Of a stretch of DNA of 64,000 nt, positions 44,760 through 53,393 are shown one piece after another. The DNA is from CAVSUZ01 sp963791885 (lineage in GTDB: Bacteria; Pseudomonadota; Alphaproteobacteria; Acetobacterales; Acetobacteraceae): the NCBI GenBank assembly GCA_963791885.1, contig CAWBUL010000005.1, positions 992,001-1,056,000 of the forward strand. Reading direction: 5' to 3'. The notes under the pieces are model-generated. The model saw nothing but the letters and a program-made list of their open reading frames with translations, did no database searches and had not been told where the DNA came from. The stretch's first letter is position 1; each line of letters begins with the position of its first letter. The position numbers and the translations under genes are program-made.

Positions 44760-46811
44760 CTAAATCCCTTCCTTCAGGATGAGATTTAGATAGGCATCAA
44801 CAGACGCGACCATACCGGGCAGCACCACCGTGGTCGTGTCCATCTGCTCGATGATGGCGGGGCCCGCGATCTGGTTGCCAGGGCGAAGGCGGTCGCGCTC
44901 ATAGACCGGACACTCCGTCCATCCACCAGCCTCGGGTAACCACGCTTTGCGTGACCCGGTCCGCGCCGCCGACGCATCGGGGCCATTTTCGTCCTGCGCT
45001 TGCAGCGTGGCCTTCGGTACGATTCCTGTCGCCTCGGCGCGGAATGTCACCAGCTGCACCGGCTCTTCTTCCGCCAGGAATCCGTACATGCGCTGGTGCG
45101 CTTCAGCGAAGCCGGCGGCGAGTGCGGTGAGTGTCTGCGCGGTAATCGGACCGTCGGGAACGGGCACCGAGAGTTCGTAATTCTGTCCGGCGTAGCGCAT
45201 GTCCACCGTGCGGCTCAGATGCCGTGCCGACGGATCGATATGCTCCGTCTGGAACCATGCCTCCGCCTGCGCGCGCAGAGCAGCGAAGGCATGCTCGGTC
45301 GGCTCAAGCGCGCCGGCGTCGAGCGTCTGTAGCCGCGTCGTGGCGAAGTCGGCACGGAGGTCGGTCAGGAGCAGGCCCATGGCGCAGAGAATGCCGGGAT
45401 TGCGCGGCACAAGGATGCGGGAGATGTCCAGCTCCTTCGCCAAACGCGCGGCGTGCAGTGGCCCGGCGCCGCCGAACGCCATCAGTGTGTAATCTCGTGG
45501 ATCGTGTCCGCGCTGCACGCTGATCACGCGGATGGCGCGTGCCATGTTGGCGGTAACAACAGAAATGATGCCCTGTGCAGTTTCCATCAGCCCAAGTCCG
45601 AGTTGTCCCGCCAGATGCTCGATCGCCGCCGCGGCGAGATCCTGGCGCACAAGCATGCGGCCACCCAGCAGGTGTGTCGGGTGCAGGGTCTGCAGCACCA
45701 CGTTGGCGTCGGTGACGGTCGGTTCGGCGTTGCCGCGCCCGTAACAGGCCGGACCGGGATCAGCGCCCGCGCTGCGTGGCCCAACCTTGAGCAGACCGCT
45801 GTCCACGTAGGCGATGGAGCCCCCGCCTGCGCCCACGGTGTGGATGTCCAGCATCGGCGCCTTGATCGGATAGCCGTGGACGGTGGCCTCGCTCGCCAGC
45901 CGGCAGACGCCGTTCTGCAGCAGCGCCACATCCGTGCTGGTGCCGCCCATGTCGAACGTGATCAGGTCGGGAAAACCCGCCATGCGGCCGACGGCCTGGG
46001 CTGCCACCACACCTGTGCTCGGCCCCGATAGCACCGTGCGCACCGGCATCCGCGCCGCCTGCTCAAACCCGATCACGCCGCCGTTGGATTGCGTCAGATG
46101 CGGTCGCGCCACTATTCCGAGCGCGGTCAACCGTTCACCCAGGCGGCGGATGTAACCCTGCATCACCGGCCCGAGATACGCATTCACCACCGCGGTCGAG
46201 AGACGCTCGAACTCGCGGAACTCCGGCGCAATCTCGGATGACGTGCAGATGAATGCCTCGGGGCACTCTTCGGCGATGATGGCGCGGGCGCGAAGTTCAT
46301 GCTCCGGGCGAATGAAGCTGTAGAGGAAGCAGACCGCCACGGCGGCGACGCCGGCCGCATGCAGCCTTCGCGCGGCCTCGCGGACCGCGGTCTCGTCGAG
46401 TGCAGTTTCGATGCGGCCGTCGTGGCGCACGCGCTCCGGTACTTCCAGACGGAGATCGCGGGCGACGAGGACCGGCGGTTTGTCGGCCTGAAGGTCATAG
46501 AGGTCGGGGCGCTTCTGGCGGCCGATCTCGAGCAGGTCGCGGAAGCCGGCGGAGGTGATGAGTCCGGTGCGGACGCCGCGGTGCTGGATCAGCGCATTGG
46601 TGGCGACGGTGGTGCCGTGGCCGAAATAAGCGACGGCGTCGGGATCTGCATCCACGCGGGCGAGGCTTTCCTGTACGCCGCCTGCGATGCCGCGCGATGG
46701 GTCATCGGGGGTGGACGAAACCTTCCAGACCTCGACGCGCCCGGTTTCGTCGTCGAACAGGCAGAGGTCGGTGAATGTTCCGCCGGAATCGACTCCCACG
46801 CGCCAGGCCAT
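44760..46811 (-). CDS. hyuA: Hydantoinase/oxoprolinase subunit A (N-methylhydantoinase A)
   Basis: A 683-residue protein with actin-like ATPase signatures: GVDSGGTFTDLCLFDDETGR at the N-terminus and DLITFDMGGTSTDVALLQNG in the middle. It also has YFGHGTTVATNALIQHRGVR and VQRGHDPRDYTLMAFGGAGP. It hydrolyses 5-oxoproline or hydantoin-like amides with ATP, normally with HyuB. No hyuB lies in the window: downstream is a convergent LysR gene, and upstream is a GNAT gene with the same strand but no relation. Confidence 0.9.
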   Translation of the reverse strand: MAWRVGVDSGGTFTDLCLFDDETGRVEVWKVSSTPDDPSRGIAGGVQESLARVDADPDAVAYFGHGTTVATNALIQHRGVRTGLITSAGFRDLLEIGRQKRPDLYDLQADKPPVLVARDLRLEVPERVRHDGRIETALDETAVREAARRLHAAGVAAVAVCFLYSFIRPEHELRARAIIAEECPEAFICTSSEIAPEFREFERLSTAVVNAYLGPVMQGYIRRLGERLTALGIVARPHLTQSNGGVIGFEQAARMPVRTVLSGPSTGVVAAQAVGRMAGFPDLITFDMGGTSTDVALLQNGVCRLASEATVHGYPIKAPMLDIHTVGAGGGSIAYVDSGLLKVGPRSAGADPGPACYGRGNAEPTVTDANVVLQTLHPTHLLGGRMLVRQDLAAAAIEHLAGQLGLGLMETAQGIISVVTANMARAIRVISVQRGHDPRDYTLMAFGGAGPLHAARLAKELDISRILVPRNPGILCAMGLLLTDLRADFATTRLQTLDAGALEPTEHAFAALRAQAEAWFQTEHIDPSARHLSRTVDMRYAGQNYELSVPVPDGPITAQTLTALAAGFAEAHQRMYGFLAEEEPVQLVTFRAEATGIVPKATLQAQDENGPDASAARTGSRKAWLPEAGGWTECPVYERDRLRPGNQIAGPAIIEQMDTTTVVLPGMVASVDAYLNLILKEGI

Positions 46812-46953
46812 TGAACCCTCGATGCTGTTTCCGCGGGCTTATAGCCGCGGGCGCGGTTATGGAAACCGCCCGAGGCTGGCTATCGCTTGGTGGCGCGCCG
46901 GTCAGCGGCAAGGCTCTCCGTGTTACATTCTGAACTTCGGTGCGACGGCGATG

Positions 46954-47488
46954 TTAGCGAACGGCTGTCCGTCCGTCGTCAGGCACAGTGTCATCCGGTG
47001 TGAGGCCAAGCTTACGGGCGACGGCGACTGAAGCTGTGTTATCCGGATGGATGTCGGCGACGACACGCTGTAGCCCGAGGGTGTGAAAGGCGTGGTTCAG
47101 CACCGGCCACGCGGCTTCCGTCGCGTAGCCGTGGCCCCAGGCAGCGAACCAGCCGCCAGCCGATCTCGATCTCGGGGCCACGCAGATCCAGCGGGGTCAA
47201 CAGAATCCAGCCGACGAAGCTGGCGGGCGCAAGGATCGACCAATAGCCCATGCCTGGCGGGTAGGTGCGGCAGATCCGGTCTTCAACGAAGGCGCGGTGC
47301 GCAGCCGGGTCGCCCCACGGACCGGGAATGAACCGCGTGACCAGCGGGTCGCGATCCATTGCAAGACAAGCTTCGAGGTCTGCTATCGCCCGCGGACGAA
47401 CAGTCAATCGCTCGGTCCGAAAGGTCGGAAGCTCGTCTGGCAGCGCGATCATTGAGCCAAGATACGACCGAAGCGCCCGAGTTCGCAT
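46954..47488 (-). pseudogene. GNAT acetyltransferase (RimJ/RimL type), one apparent extra base
   Basis: LPTFRTERLTVRPRAIADLE is the RimJ/RimL-type start, then GPEIEIGWRLVR. Near 47141-47146 one base must be skipped, continuing as AWGHGYATEAAWPVLNHAFH and ADIHPDNTASVAVARKLGLT, the acetyl-CoA binding and C-terminal blocks, to the stop at 46954. Start ATG 47488 has GGAG eight bases upstream; ATG 47452 is an alternative. Confidence 0.78.
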
Positions 47489-47559
47489 TCTTGACACTCC
47501 GATAACCCACCTGTAGCAAGCGCCCGCCTTCCGGCAGGGCGACTTGCCAGGAGCGGTAC

Positions 47560-47898
47560 ATGGATGACGATCAGGCTGGGCCAGCCCCCTCATTCGAGGC
47601 GCGGTTGCGTGCGGCTCGCGAACGGCAACGGCTGGATCCCCCAGCGCCGCGGCAGGACCAAGACACCGGCGGGGAGCCATCCGCGCTGGCAGTTGGCTTG
47701 CGGGTCGGGCTGGAGCTGGTGGTTGCCCTGGTGCTGGCCTGCGCCATTGGCTACGGGCTGGACCATTTGCTGGGCACCAAGCCGGTGTTCATGATCCTGT
47801 TCGTGCCGCTGGGGGCGGCGGCCGGCATCCTGAATGTCTGGCGCATGTTCGCGCCGGGACGGGAAAAGCCCGGCCGGGATAAACTGGGGCGCCGGTAA
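47560..47898 (+). CDS. atpI: ATP synthase protein I
   Basis: A 112-residue protein with a charged N-terminus and two transmembrane helices (LELVVALVLACAIGYGLDHL and MILFVPLGAAAGILNVWRMF). This is the AtpI/AtpQ-type assembly factor for the c-ring. ATG 47560 has an AGGAG site. It is the first gene of the F0 operon; TAATG at its end does not open the atpB frame. Confidence 0.88.
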   Translation: MDDDQAGPAPSFEARLRAARERQRLDPPAPRQDQDTGGEPSALAVGLRVGLELVVALVLACAIGYGLDHLLGTKPVFMILFVPLGAAAGILNVWRMFAPGREKPGRDKLGRR

Positions 47899-47923
47899 TG
47901 GGCGCGCGTGGGGGACGAAGAGG

Positions 47924-48676
47924 TTGGCCGCTTCAGGCAACATCGACGCACTAAGCCAATTCGAACTGCATCCGGCGCTGGGAGCGTTCGGCCGGCTGAC
48001 CGAGTTCAGCCAGTCGAATCTGATGATGGTCGTGGCGATGGTGCTGACCCTGCTCCTGCTGTGGGCGGGCATGCGGCCGCGCGCGATGGTGCCGGGGCGT
48101 CTGCAGGCCGCGGCGGAGATGATCTATGAATTCACGTACAACATGTGCGTGGAGACGATCGGGCCCGAGGGACGGCGATTTTTCCCGTTCATCTTCACGC
48201 TGTTCCTGTTCATCCTGCTCGGCAACCTGGTCGGCGTATTTCCGTACTTCTTCACCTTCACCAGCCACATCGCCGTCACGCTCGCGCTGACGCTGGTGGT
48301 GATCATCATGGTCACGCTTGTGGGCTTGTGGATCCACAAGCTCCATTTCTTCAGTTACTTTGTGCCGCAAGGTGTGCCGAAGCTGCTGCTGCCGCTGCTG
48401 GTGCCAATCGAGGTGCTGTCCTACCTCTCGCGCATCATCTCCCTCTCCGTTCGACTTTTCGCCAACATGATGGCCGGCCACGTGATGCTGGAGGTGTTTG
48501 GCGCGTTCGTGGTTATGCTGGGTGCCGCCGGCATCATCGGCTGGATTCCCGCTGCTTTCGCGCTCGGTGTGAACACCCTGCTGATCGGGTTCGAGATCCT
48601 GGTCGCGGTGTTGCAGGCTTATGTGTTCGCCATCCTGTCATGCATCTATCTGCACGACGCGGTGCACCTCCACTGA
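47924..48676 (+). CDS. atpB: F0F1 ATP synthase subunit a
   Basis: A 250-residue membrane subunit. NIDALSQFELHPALGAFGRL at the start, then five or six helices. LSYLSRIISLSVRLFANMMA carries the essential Arg that meets the c-ring. VAVLQAYVFAILSCIYLHDA is the C-terminal helix. TTG 47924 is the best start by alignment and has GGGGGACGAAGAGG before it; no ATG fits in frame. It forms the proton half-channels. Confidence 0.9.
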   Translation: MAASGNIDALSQFELHPALGAFGRLTEFSQSNLMMVVAMVLTLLLLWAGMRPRAMVPGRLQAAAEMIYEFTYNMCVETIGPEGRRFFPFIFTLFLFILLGNLVGVFPYFFTFTSHIAVTLALTLVVIIMVTLVGLWIHKLHFFSYFVPQGVPKLLLPLLVPIEVLSYLSRIISLSVRLFANMMAGHVMLEVFGAFVVMLGAAGIIGWIPAAFALGVNTLLIGFEILVAVLQAYVFAILSCIYLHDAVHLH

Positions 48677-48703
48677 TCCAAACAATTCTGAAAGGGTACT
48701 GAA

Positions 48704-48928
48704 ATGGATCTTGCTTCCGCCAAGCAACTTGGTGCGGGCCTCGCAGTCATCGCGCTGTCAGGCGTGGGCGTCGGCATCGGCAACATCTTTGCCGCGCTGG
48801 TCAGCAGCGTCGCGCGCAACCCGGCTTCCCGCGACCGCGTCTTCGGCCTGGCGATCCTGGGCTTCGCGTTGACGGAAGCGGTGGCGCTGTACGCCCTGGT
48901 TATCGCGTTCATCATCCTGTTCGTCTGA
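48704..48928 (+). CDS. atpE: F0F1 ATP synthase subunit c
   Basis: A 74-residue two-helix hairpin. KQLGAGLAVIALSGVGVGIG and NIFAALVSSVARNPASRDRV are helix 1 and the polar loop; GFALTEAVALYALVIAFIIL holds the proton-carrying Glu. The family's helix-1 GxGxGxG is present. ATG 48704 follows AAGGGT. Confidence 0.94.
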   Translation: MDLASAKQLGAGLAVIALSGVGVGIGNIFAALVSSVARNPASRDRVFGLAILGFALTEAVALYALVIAFIILFV

Positions 48929-49503
48929 TGCCCAAGCGCCGCGTTCTGCCACTCGCGGCGGCGCTGCTGGCTCTGCCTGCGGCCGCTCAGGCCGAGGGCA
49001 TGCCGCAGCTGAATTTTGCCAACCCGCTGACACTCTCCCAGGTGTGGTGGGGCGCGATCATCTTCATCGTGTTCTTTCTGCTCTGCTGGCTCTGGGGCCT
49101 CCCGCAGGTTGCCAGCGTGCTGGAGCGGCGCGCGGCCTCGATCGCGGCGGATCTGGACACAGCGCGGCAGTCGAAGCTCCAGGCGGACCAGTCCGTAGCA
49201 GAGACGACCCAGGCTATCGCCCGCGCCCGGGCCGAGGCTCAAGGATCGATCAACCAGGCGCTGGATGCGGCGAAGCAGCAGGCAGCGGCGCAGAACGCGG
49301 AACTGAACGCGCGGCTGGAGGCGCAGATCGCCGAATCAGAATCGCGGATCCAGGCGGCGCGGCAGAGTGCGTTGCAGGCACTGCGAACGGTGGCCAGCGA
49401 CACGGCGGCCACGATCGTGGCACGCCTCACCGGCAGCGTCGCCGATCCTGCGCGGTTGGAACGCGCGGTGGTGCAGGCTCTTGCCTCCCGTCCCGAGATT
49501 TAA
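48928..49503 (+). CDS. atpF': F0F1 ATP synthase subunit b'
   Basis: A 191-residue peripheral stalk subunit. The first 22 residues (KRRVLPLAAALLALPAAAQA) look like a signal peptide, ahead of the true membrane anchor WWGAIIFIVFFLLCWLWGLP. A long Ala/Gln-rich coiled coil follows (ASIAADLDTARQSKLQADQS and on). ATG 48928 overlaps the atpE stop by one base. Pairs with the next gene as a b/b' heterodimer, as in photosynthetic and alphaproteobacterial enzymes. Confidence 0.9.
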   Translation: MPKRRVLPLAAALLALPAAAQAEGMPQLNFANPLTLSQVWWGAIIFIVFFLLCWLWGLPQVASVLERRAASIAADLDTARQSKLQADQSVAETTQAIARARAEAQGSINQALDAAKQQAAAQNAELNARLEAQIAESESRIQAARQSALQALRTVASDTAATIVARLTGSVADPARLERAVVQALASRPEI

Positions 49504-49514
49504 GGAGCGACGGT

Positions 49515-50018
49515 ATGGAAGCCGGAGGGTTCTGGACCGAGTCACGCACCTGGGTCGCGATTGCCTTCTTCCTGTTCTTCATTCTGTTCGGGAAGAAGCT
49601 CTGGGTGGCGGTCGCCGGCATGCTGGACAGTCGCGCCGATGCCGTGCGCCGGGAACTCGCTGAAGCGGCGCAGCTACGCGAGGAAGCCGAACAGATGCTG
49701 GCGAATGCGCGGCAACAGCGAGAGCAGGCGCTGGCAGAGGCGAAGGCGTTGGTTGAGGGGGCGAAGGCGGAAGCGGAGCGTGTCGCCGCCGCGGCTGCCG
49801 ACGAAGCGCGCGCGGCGGCGCACCGACGCGAGCAGATGGCGCTGGACCGCATAGCCGCGGCGGAGAAAGCTGCGGTCGATGAAGTGCGTGTGACGGCCGC
49901 AGAGGTTGCCACGGTCGCGGCACGCGACGTCATTGCCCAGGGCTTGTCGCCCGATACCGACGCCCGGCTGATCGACAACTCCATCGCGCGGTTGCCGGCG
50001 GCGCTGCGGGCCGCCTGA
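49515..50018 (+). CDS. atpF: F0F1 ATP synthase subunit b
   Basis: A 167-residue subunit: short N-terminus, anchor helix WVAIAFFLFFILFGKKLWVA, then a coiled coil (LDSRADAVRRELAEAAQLRE and on). ATG 49515 follows TAAGGAG. Last gene of the F0 operon; the F1 genes are not in the window, as usual for alphaproteobacteria with split operons. Confidence 0.92.
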   Translation: MEAGGFWTESRTWVAIAFFLFFILFGKKLWVAVAGMLDSRADAVRRELAEAAQLREEAEQMLANARQQREQALAEAKALVEGAKAEAERVAAAAADEARAAAHRREQMALDRIAAAEKAAVDEVRVTAAEVATVAARDVIAQGLSPDTDARLIDNSIARLPAALRAA

Positions 50019-50217
50019 AATGTTCCGCTCCGGGCCGCAGCTTCTGGCGGTGATCGGAAAGACGAATGGGGCCAACCCGCATATCTGGTAGGGTTCGGCC
50101 ACCACGCCGGTGCTGGCCACGCGGGTGGCCGGGTGTTGTCGGTAGATGATCCGACGCATACGAGAAGTGGAGGCGCTTGGCAGCGCGCTGGTAAAGCCCC
50201 AATAGAGTCGGTCTGCC

Positions 50218-50784
50218 ATGGCACGCGGCCAGATTTACGAGCCTGAGACTCCGATGACCCGGGACGAGTTTCTGGCCTGGGTGAAGCAGCAGCCTACAGG
50301 GCGCTTTGAGCGGATCGACGGCATCGTGGTCGCGATGGCTCCGGAGCGGATTTCCCACAACCGGCGCAAAGGGGCAGCCCGCGATGCGCTGCGCCGCGCG
50401 GTGAAGGACGCGGGGCTGGACTCCTGTGAGGCTTTCACTGATGGGAGGGCGGTTCAGGTCGAAGACAGTGACTACGAACCGGATGCACTCCTGCGGTGCG
50501 GACCCCGATTGCCGGGGGGATCGACTCACGTCCCTGATCCGGTCGTCCTGATCGAGGTGCTGTCGCCCGACAGTGGCACGAGAGACCGGGTGACGAAGCT
50601 GCGGGCCTATTTCAAGCTACCGAGCGTACAGCATTATCTCGTCATATGGCCTGACGAGCCGCGAATCGTGCGCCATTCGCGCGGGCGTGGTGAGGAGATC
50701 GTCACGCAGATATTCGTCTCCGGAGCAATCGTTCTCGATCCGCCGGGGATTACAGTCACGGTCGAGGAGTTCTACGCGGACTGA
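50218..50784 (+). CDS. Uma2 family (DUF820) putative endonuclease
   Basis: A 188-residue PD-(D/E)XK-like fold. MTRDEFLAWVKQQPTGRFER and IDGIVVAMAPERISHNRRKG form the N-terminal part, SDYEPDALLRCG and PVVLIEVLSPDSGTRDR the active-site Asp and Glu, and KLRAYFKLPSVQHYLVIWPD follows. The biological role of these proteins is unclear. The last bases overlap the end of the convergent TPR gene. Confidence 0.87.
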   Translation: MARGQIYEPETPMTRDEFLAWVKQQPTGRFERIDGIVVAMAPERISHNRRKGAARDALRRAVKDAGLDSCEAFTDGRAVQVEDSDYEPDALLRCGPRLPGGSTHVPDPVVLIEVLSPDSGTRDRVTKLRAYFKLPSVQHYLVIWPDEPRIVRHSRGRGEEIVTQIFVSGAIVLDPPGITVTVEEFYAD

Positions 50785-52437
50785 CCCCAGGTACTGAGCA
50801 TGGCGCTCACCGCGCCGACCACATCCTGCCACTGTCCCTGATGCACCTGACGGAACAGCCGAGCTGTCGGATACCAGGGACTTTCGGCGCGATGCAGGAA
50901 CCAGCGCCAGTCCGCGTTGCGCTGAAGCAGAATCTACACCGGGGCGCCGAGCGCTCCCGCAAGATGCGCGACTGACGTATCGATTGTGATCACCAGATCG
51001 AGGCACTGAATCAGCGCTGCCGTATCGGCGAAATCCTCCAGCCCATCGCTATGGTCGATCAGATGCGTACGCATCAATGCACGATCAGACTCCGGCGTCT
51101 CCTTCTGTAGGCTGTGGAAGGCAAAGCGCTCCTGGCGCAGCAACGGCTCCAGTTCGGGTAACGGGATCGATCCGCTCAGGGATATGCTGCGAGCCGTACC
51201 AGGCGATCCCGATCCGCGGCTGGGCGCGTTCGCCCAAGCGCTCGCGCCAGCGCACCAGTCGGTTCGACAGCACGGATAGATACGGCACGGGGGCCGGGAT
51301 ACTGGGCATCTCGGTTCTGAACACCAGCGGCAGGCTCATCAGGTGAACGGAAACGTCGTGCGGAGGATCGGGACTGTCTGCGATGACCATGTCGGCCCAG
51401 GGCAGGGTGGACATTATCGCGCGCAGCTCCGGCCGAACGGAGAGCGTGACGGAACGCGCGCGCTGCTTCACCAGCCCGGCGTAACGGGCAAACTGGATCG
51501 TATCACCATGCCCCTGCTCTGAACGCAGGAGTACGTCGGCATCGTCCATCGCCGCGAGATCGGGCAGTGGCGGCGCGCCGGGCGGGTATTCTTCGGGACG
51601 GAAGCCGGGCAGGTCCCAGCGCCGCTCATAGAGCGGCCATCCCTCCGCGAGCCGACCGAGCGAGAGCAGGATGAGTCCCTGATGCCAGGGGCCGGTGGGG
51701 TCATCGGGTTTGAGCGAAGTGCGTACTCGCGCGACCTCCAGCGCTTCCTCCGGCTTGCCCAGCATCATCAGCGCATTGGCCGGGGCATCACGCACTTCCA
51801 GCGCGCGCTCCAGGCCGGTCACCTCGACTGGAGCCTCGGCTGCTCGTCTGAAATGCGACAACGCTTCCTCCGCGCGACCTGTGCGCGCCAGAGCGAGACC
51901 CAGTTTGTAATGCGCCGGCGCGAAATCCGGATTGACCTGCAACGCCCGCTCGAAGCAGGCCATCGCCTCCTGGTCTTGTCCCAGCGTTCGATGGCAGGTG
52001 CCAAGATTATTCACCGCATCGACCGAGTTATGATCCAGCCGAACAGCATGCGCGAGATGCGCCATCGCGACCTCGGTGCGACCGGCAATCATCTCCGTGG
52101 TGCCGAGGTGATATTGCAAGCGGGCGTCGGCCGCATTCACCGCCTCCGCCCGGCGGAGATAGGCTGCGGCCAAATCGTGGTCCGCGCGATCCAGGCAGAT
52201 GACGCCAGCCAAGTGCAGGGGCCGGAAGGAAGCGGGGTCGCCGGCGAGAAGCGCCCGGCAGATATCGAGCGCTTCGTCGGACCGCCCCTGGAGGTAGAGA
52301 GCTTCCGCCCGCGCGAAGGTCGGCTCCGGCTCGATGCGGAAGGTGTGATGTAAACGGAACAGCACGTGCGGGCGATGCGGTCCAAGCTGCACAGAAGTCA
52401 AGCGCCGCTTGACAGGTTCGATAACGGGGCCACACAA
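50772..52437 (-). pseudogene. TPR-repeat glycosyltransferase-like (GT9/DUF) protein, frameshifted and with an in-frame TAG
   Basis: Tetratricopeptide repeats occupy about residues 35-240 (for example YHLGTTEMIAGRTEVAMAHL and NLGTCHRTLGQDQEAMACFE). A heptosyltransferase-like region follows: DVLLRSEQGHGDTIQFARYA and RIGIAWYGSQHIPER. One base must be skipped near 51165-51175 to reach LPELEPLLRQERFAFHSLQK and VITIDTSVAHLAGALGAPV. Then TAG (50934) replaces an expected Trp, and the same frame continues ILLQRNADWRWFLHRAESPW to a stop at 50772. Start uncertain. Two defects make it probably non-functional. Confidence 0.72.
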
Positions 52438-52488
52438 CTTACACGAGCCGCGTATTCGGTTCTTCCGATTTAGCGAAGGCCCCGCTTG

Positions 52489-53392
52489 ATGCGACTAACC
52501 GTCCGACGACCGATCAGCGCCGCGCTGAGCCTTGGGCTGTTGATCCCGCTCGCCAGTTGTGGCCCGAGTGTGCTGCTGCCGCGCGGCCCGATCGGATCGG
52601 CGGATCGCCTGATCATGCTCGAACTCGCTGGTGATCATGCTGGCGATCGTGGTGCCGACGATCATCGCCGCGGTGGTGTTCGCGTTTTGGTACCGGTCGT
52701 CCAATGTGCGGGCTCGCTTTCAGCCCGGTTTTGTCTATTCGGGTCGGCTGGAGCTGGTGATCTGGTCGATCCCGGTCCTGGTGATCCTGTTTTTGGCGGG
52801 CTTGATCTGGTTCGGCTCGCACGATCTCGATCCGGCCAAGCCGATTGCCTCCAACACCAGACCGCTGAATGTGCAAGTGGTGTCGCTGGATTGGAAGTGG
52901 CTGTTTATCTATCCCGATCAGGGAGTCGCAAGCGTCAACGAGCTGGTGGTTCCGGCGGGTGTGCCGCTGCACTTCGCCATCACCTCCGCCACGGTGATGA
53001 ACGTGTTCTTCGTACCGCAGCTTGGCAGCATGATCTATGCAATGAATGGCATGCGGACGCAGCTCAATCTGCTGGCAAGCCAGCCCGGGAACTATTACGG
53101 CGAATCGGCGCAGTTCAGCGGGGACGGGTTTTCCGGAATGCACTTCATCCTGCGCGCGGTTCCGCCCGAGGCGTTTGCCGCCTGGGTCACGGCAACGCGC
53201 GCATCCGGTCCCGTTCTTGACCGCTCCGCTTATACCGGGCTGCTCAAGCAAAGCTTGAACGTGCGGCCTTATACCTATCACGCGATCGACCCCACTCTGT
53301 TCGATGCGATCGTGACCCAGAAGCTGCCGCCGGGAGAGGGGCCGCAGATCGGGCATCCCGCCCCTAACGTTCGACCCACACCGGAAGGGTAG
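52489..53392 (+). pseudogene. cyoA: Cytochrome o ubiquinol oxidase subunit II, one apparent extra base
   Basis: ATG 52489 gives SAALSLGLLIPLASCGPSVL, a lipoprotein signal with lipobox LASC. The frame breaks at 52621: removing one G from CTCGAAC gives MLNSLVIMLAIVVPTIIAAV and the normal transmembrane hairpin, then PLNVQVVSLDWKWLFIYPDQ and NVFFVPQLGSMIYAMNGM to 53392. The CuA Cys and His ligands are absent, as expected for a quinol oxidase. Downstream cyoBCD is intact and tightly spaced, so the frame error is likely in the sequence. Confidence 0.85.
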
Positions 53393-53393
53393 C

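Noticed and set aside
50019..50217. Short frame after atpF (MFRSGPQLLAVIGK...) and a GGCCACC/GGTGGCC hairpin near 50097-50134
   Set aside because: 23 codons with no ribosome site; the hairpin has a long loop and no T-run. I could not make it a convincing gene or terminator.
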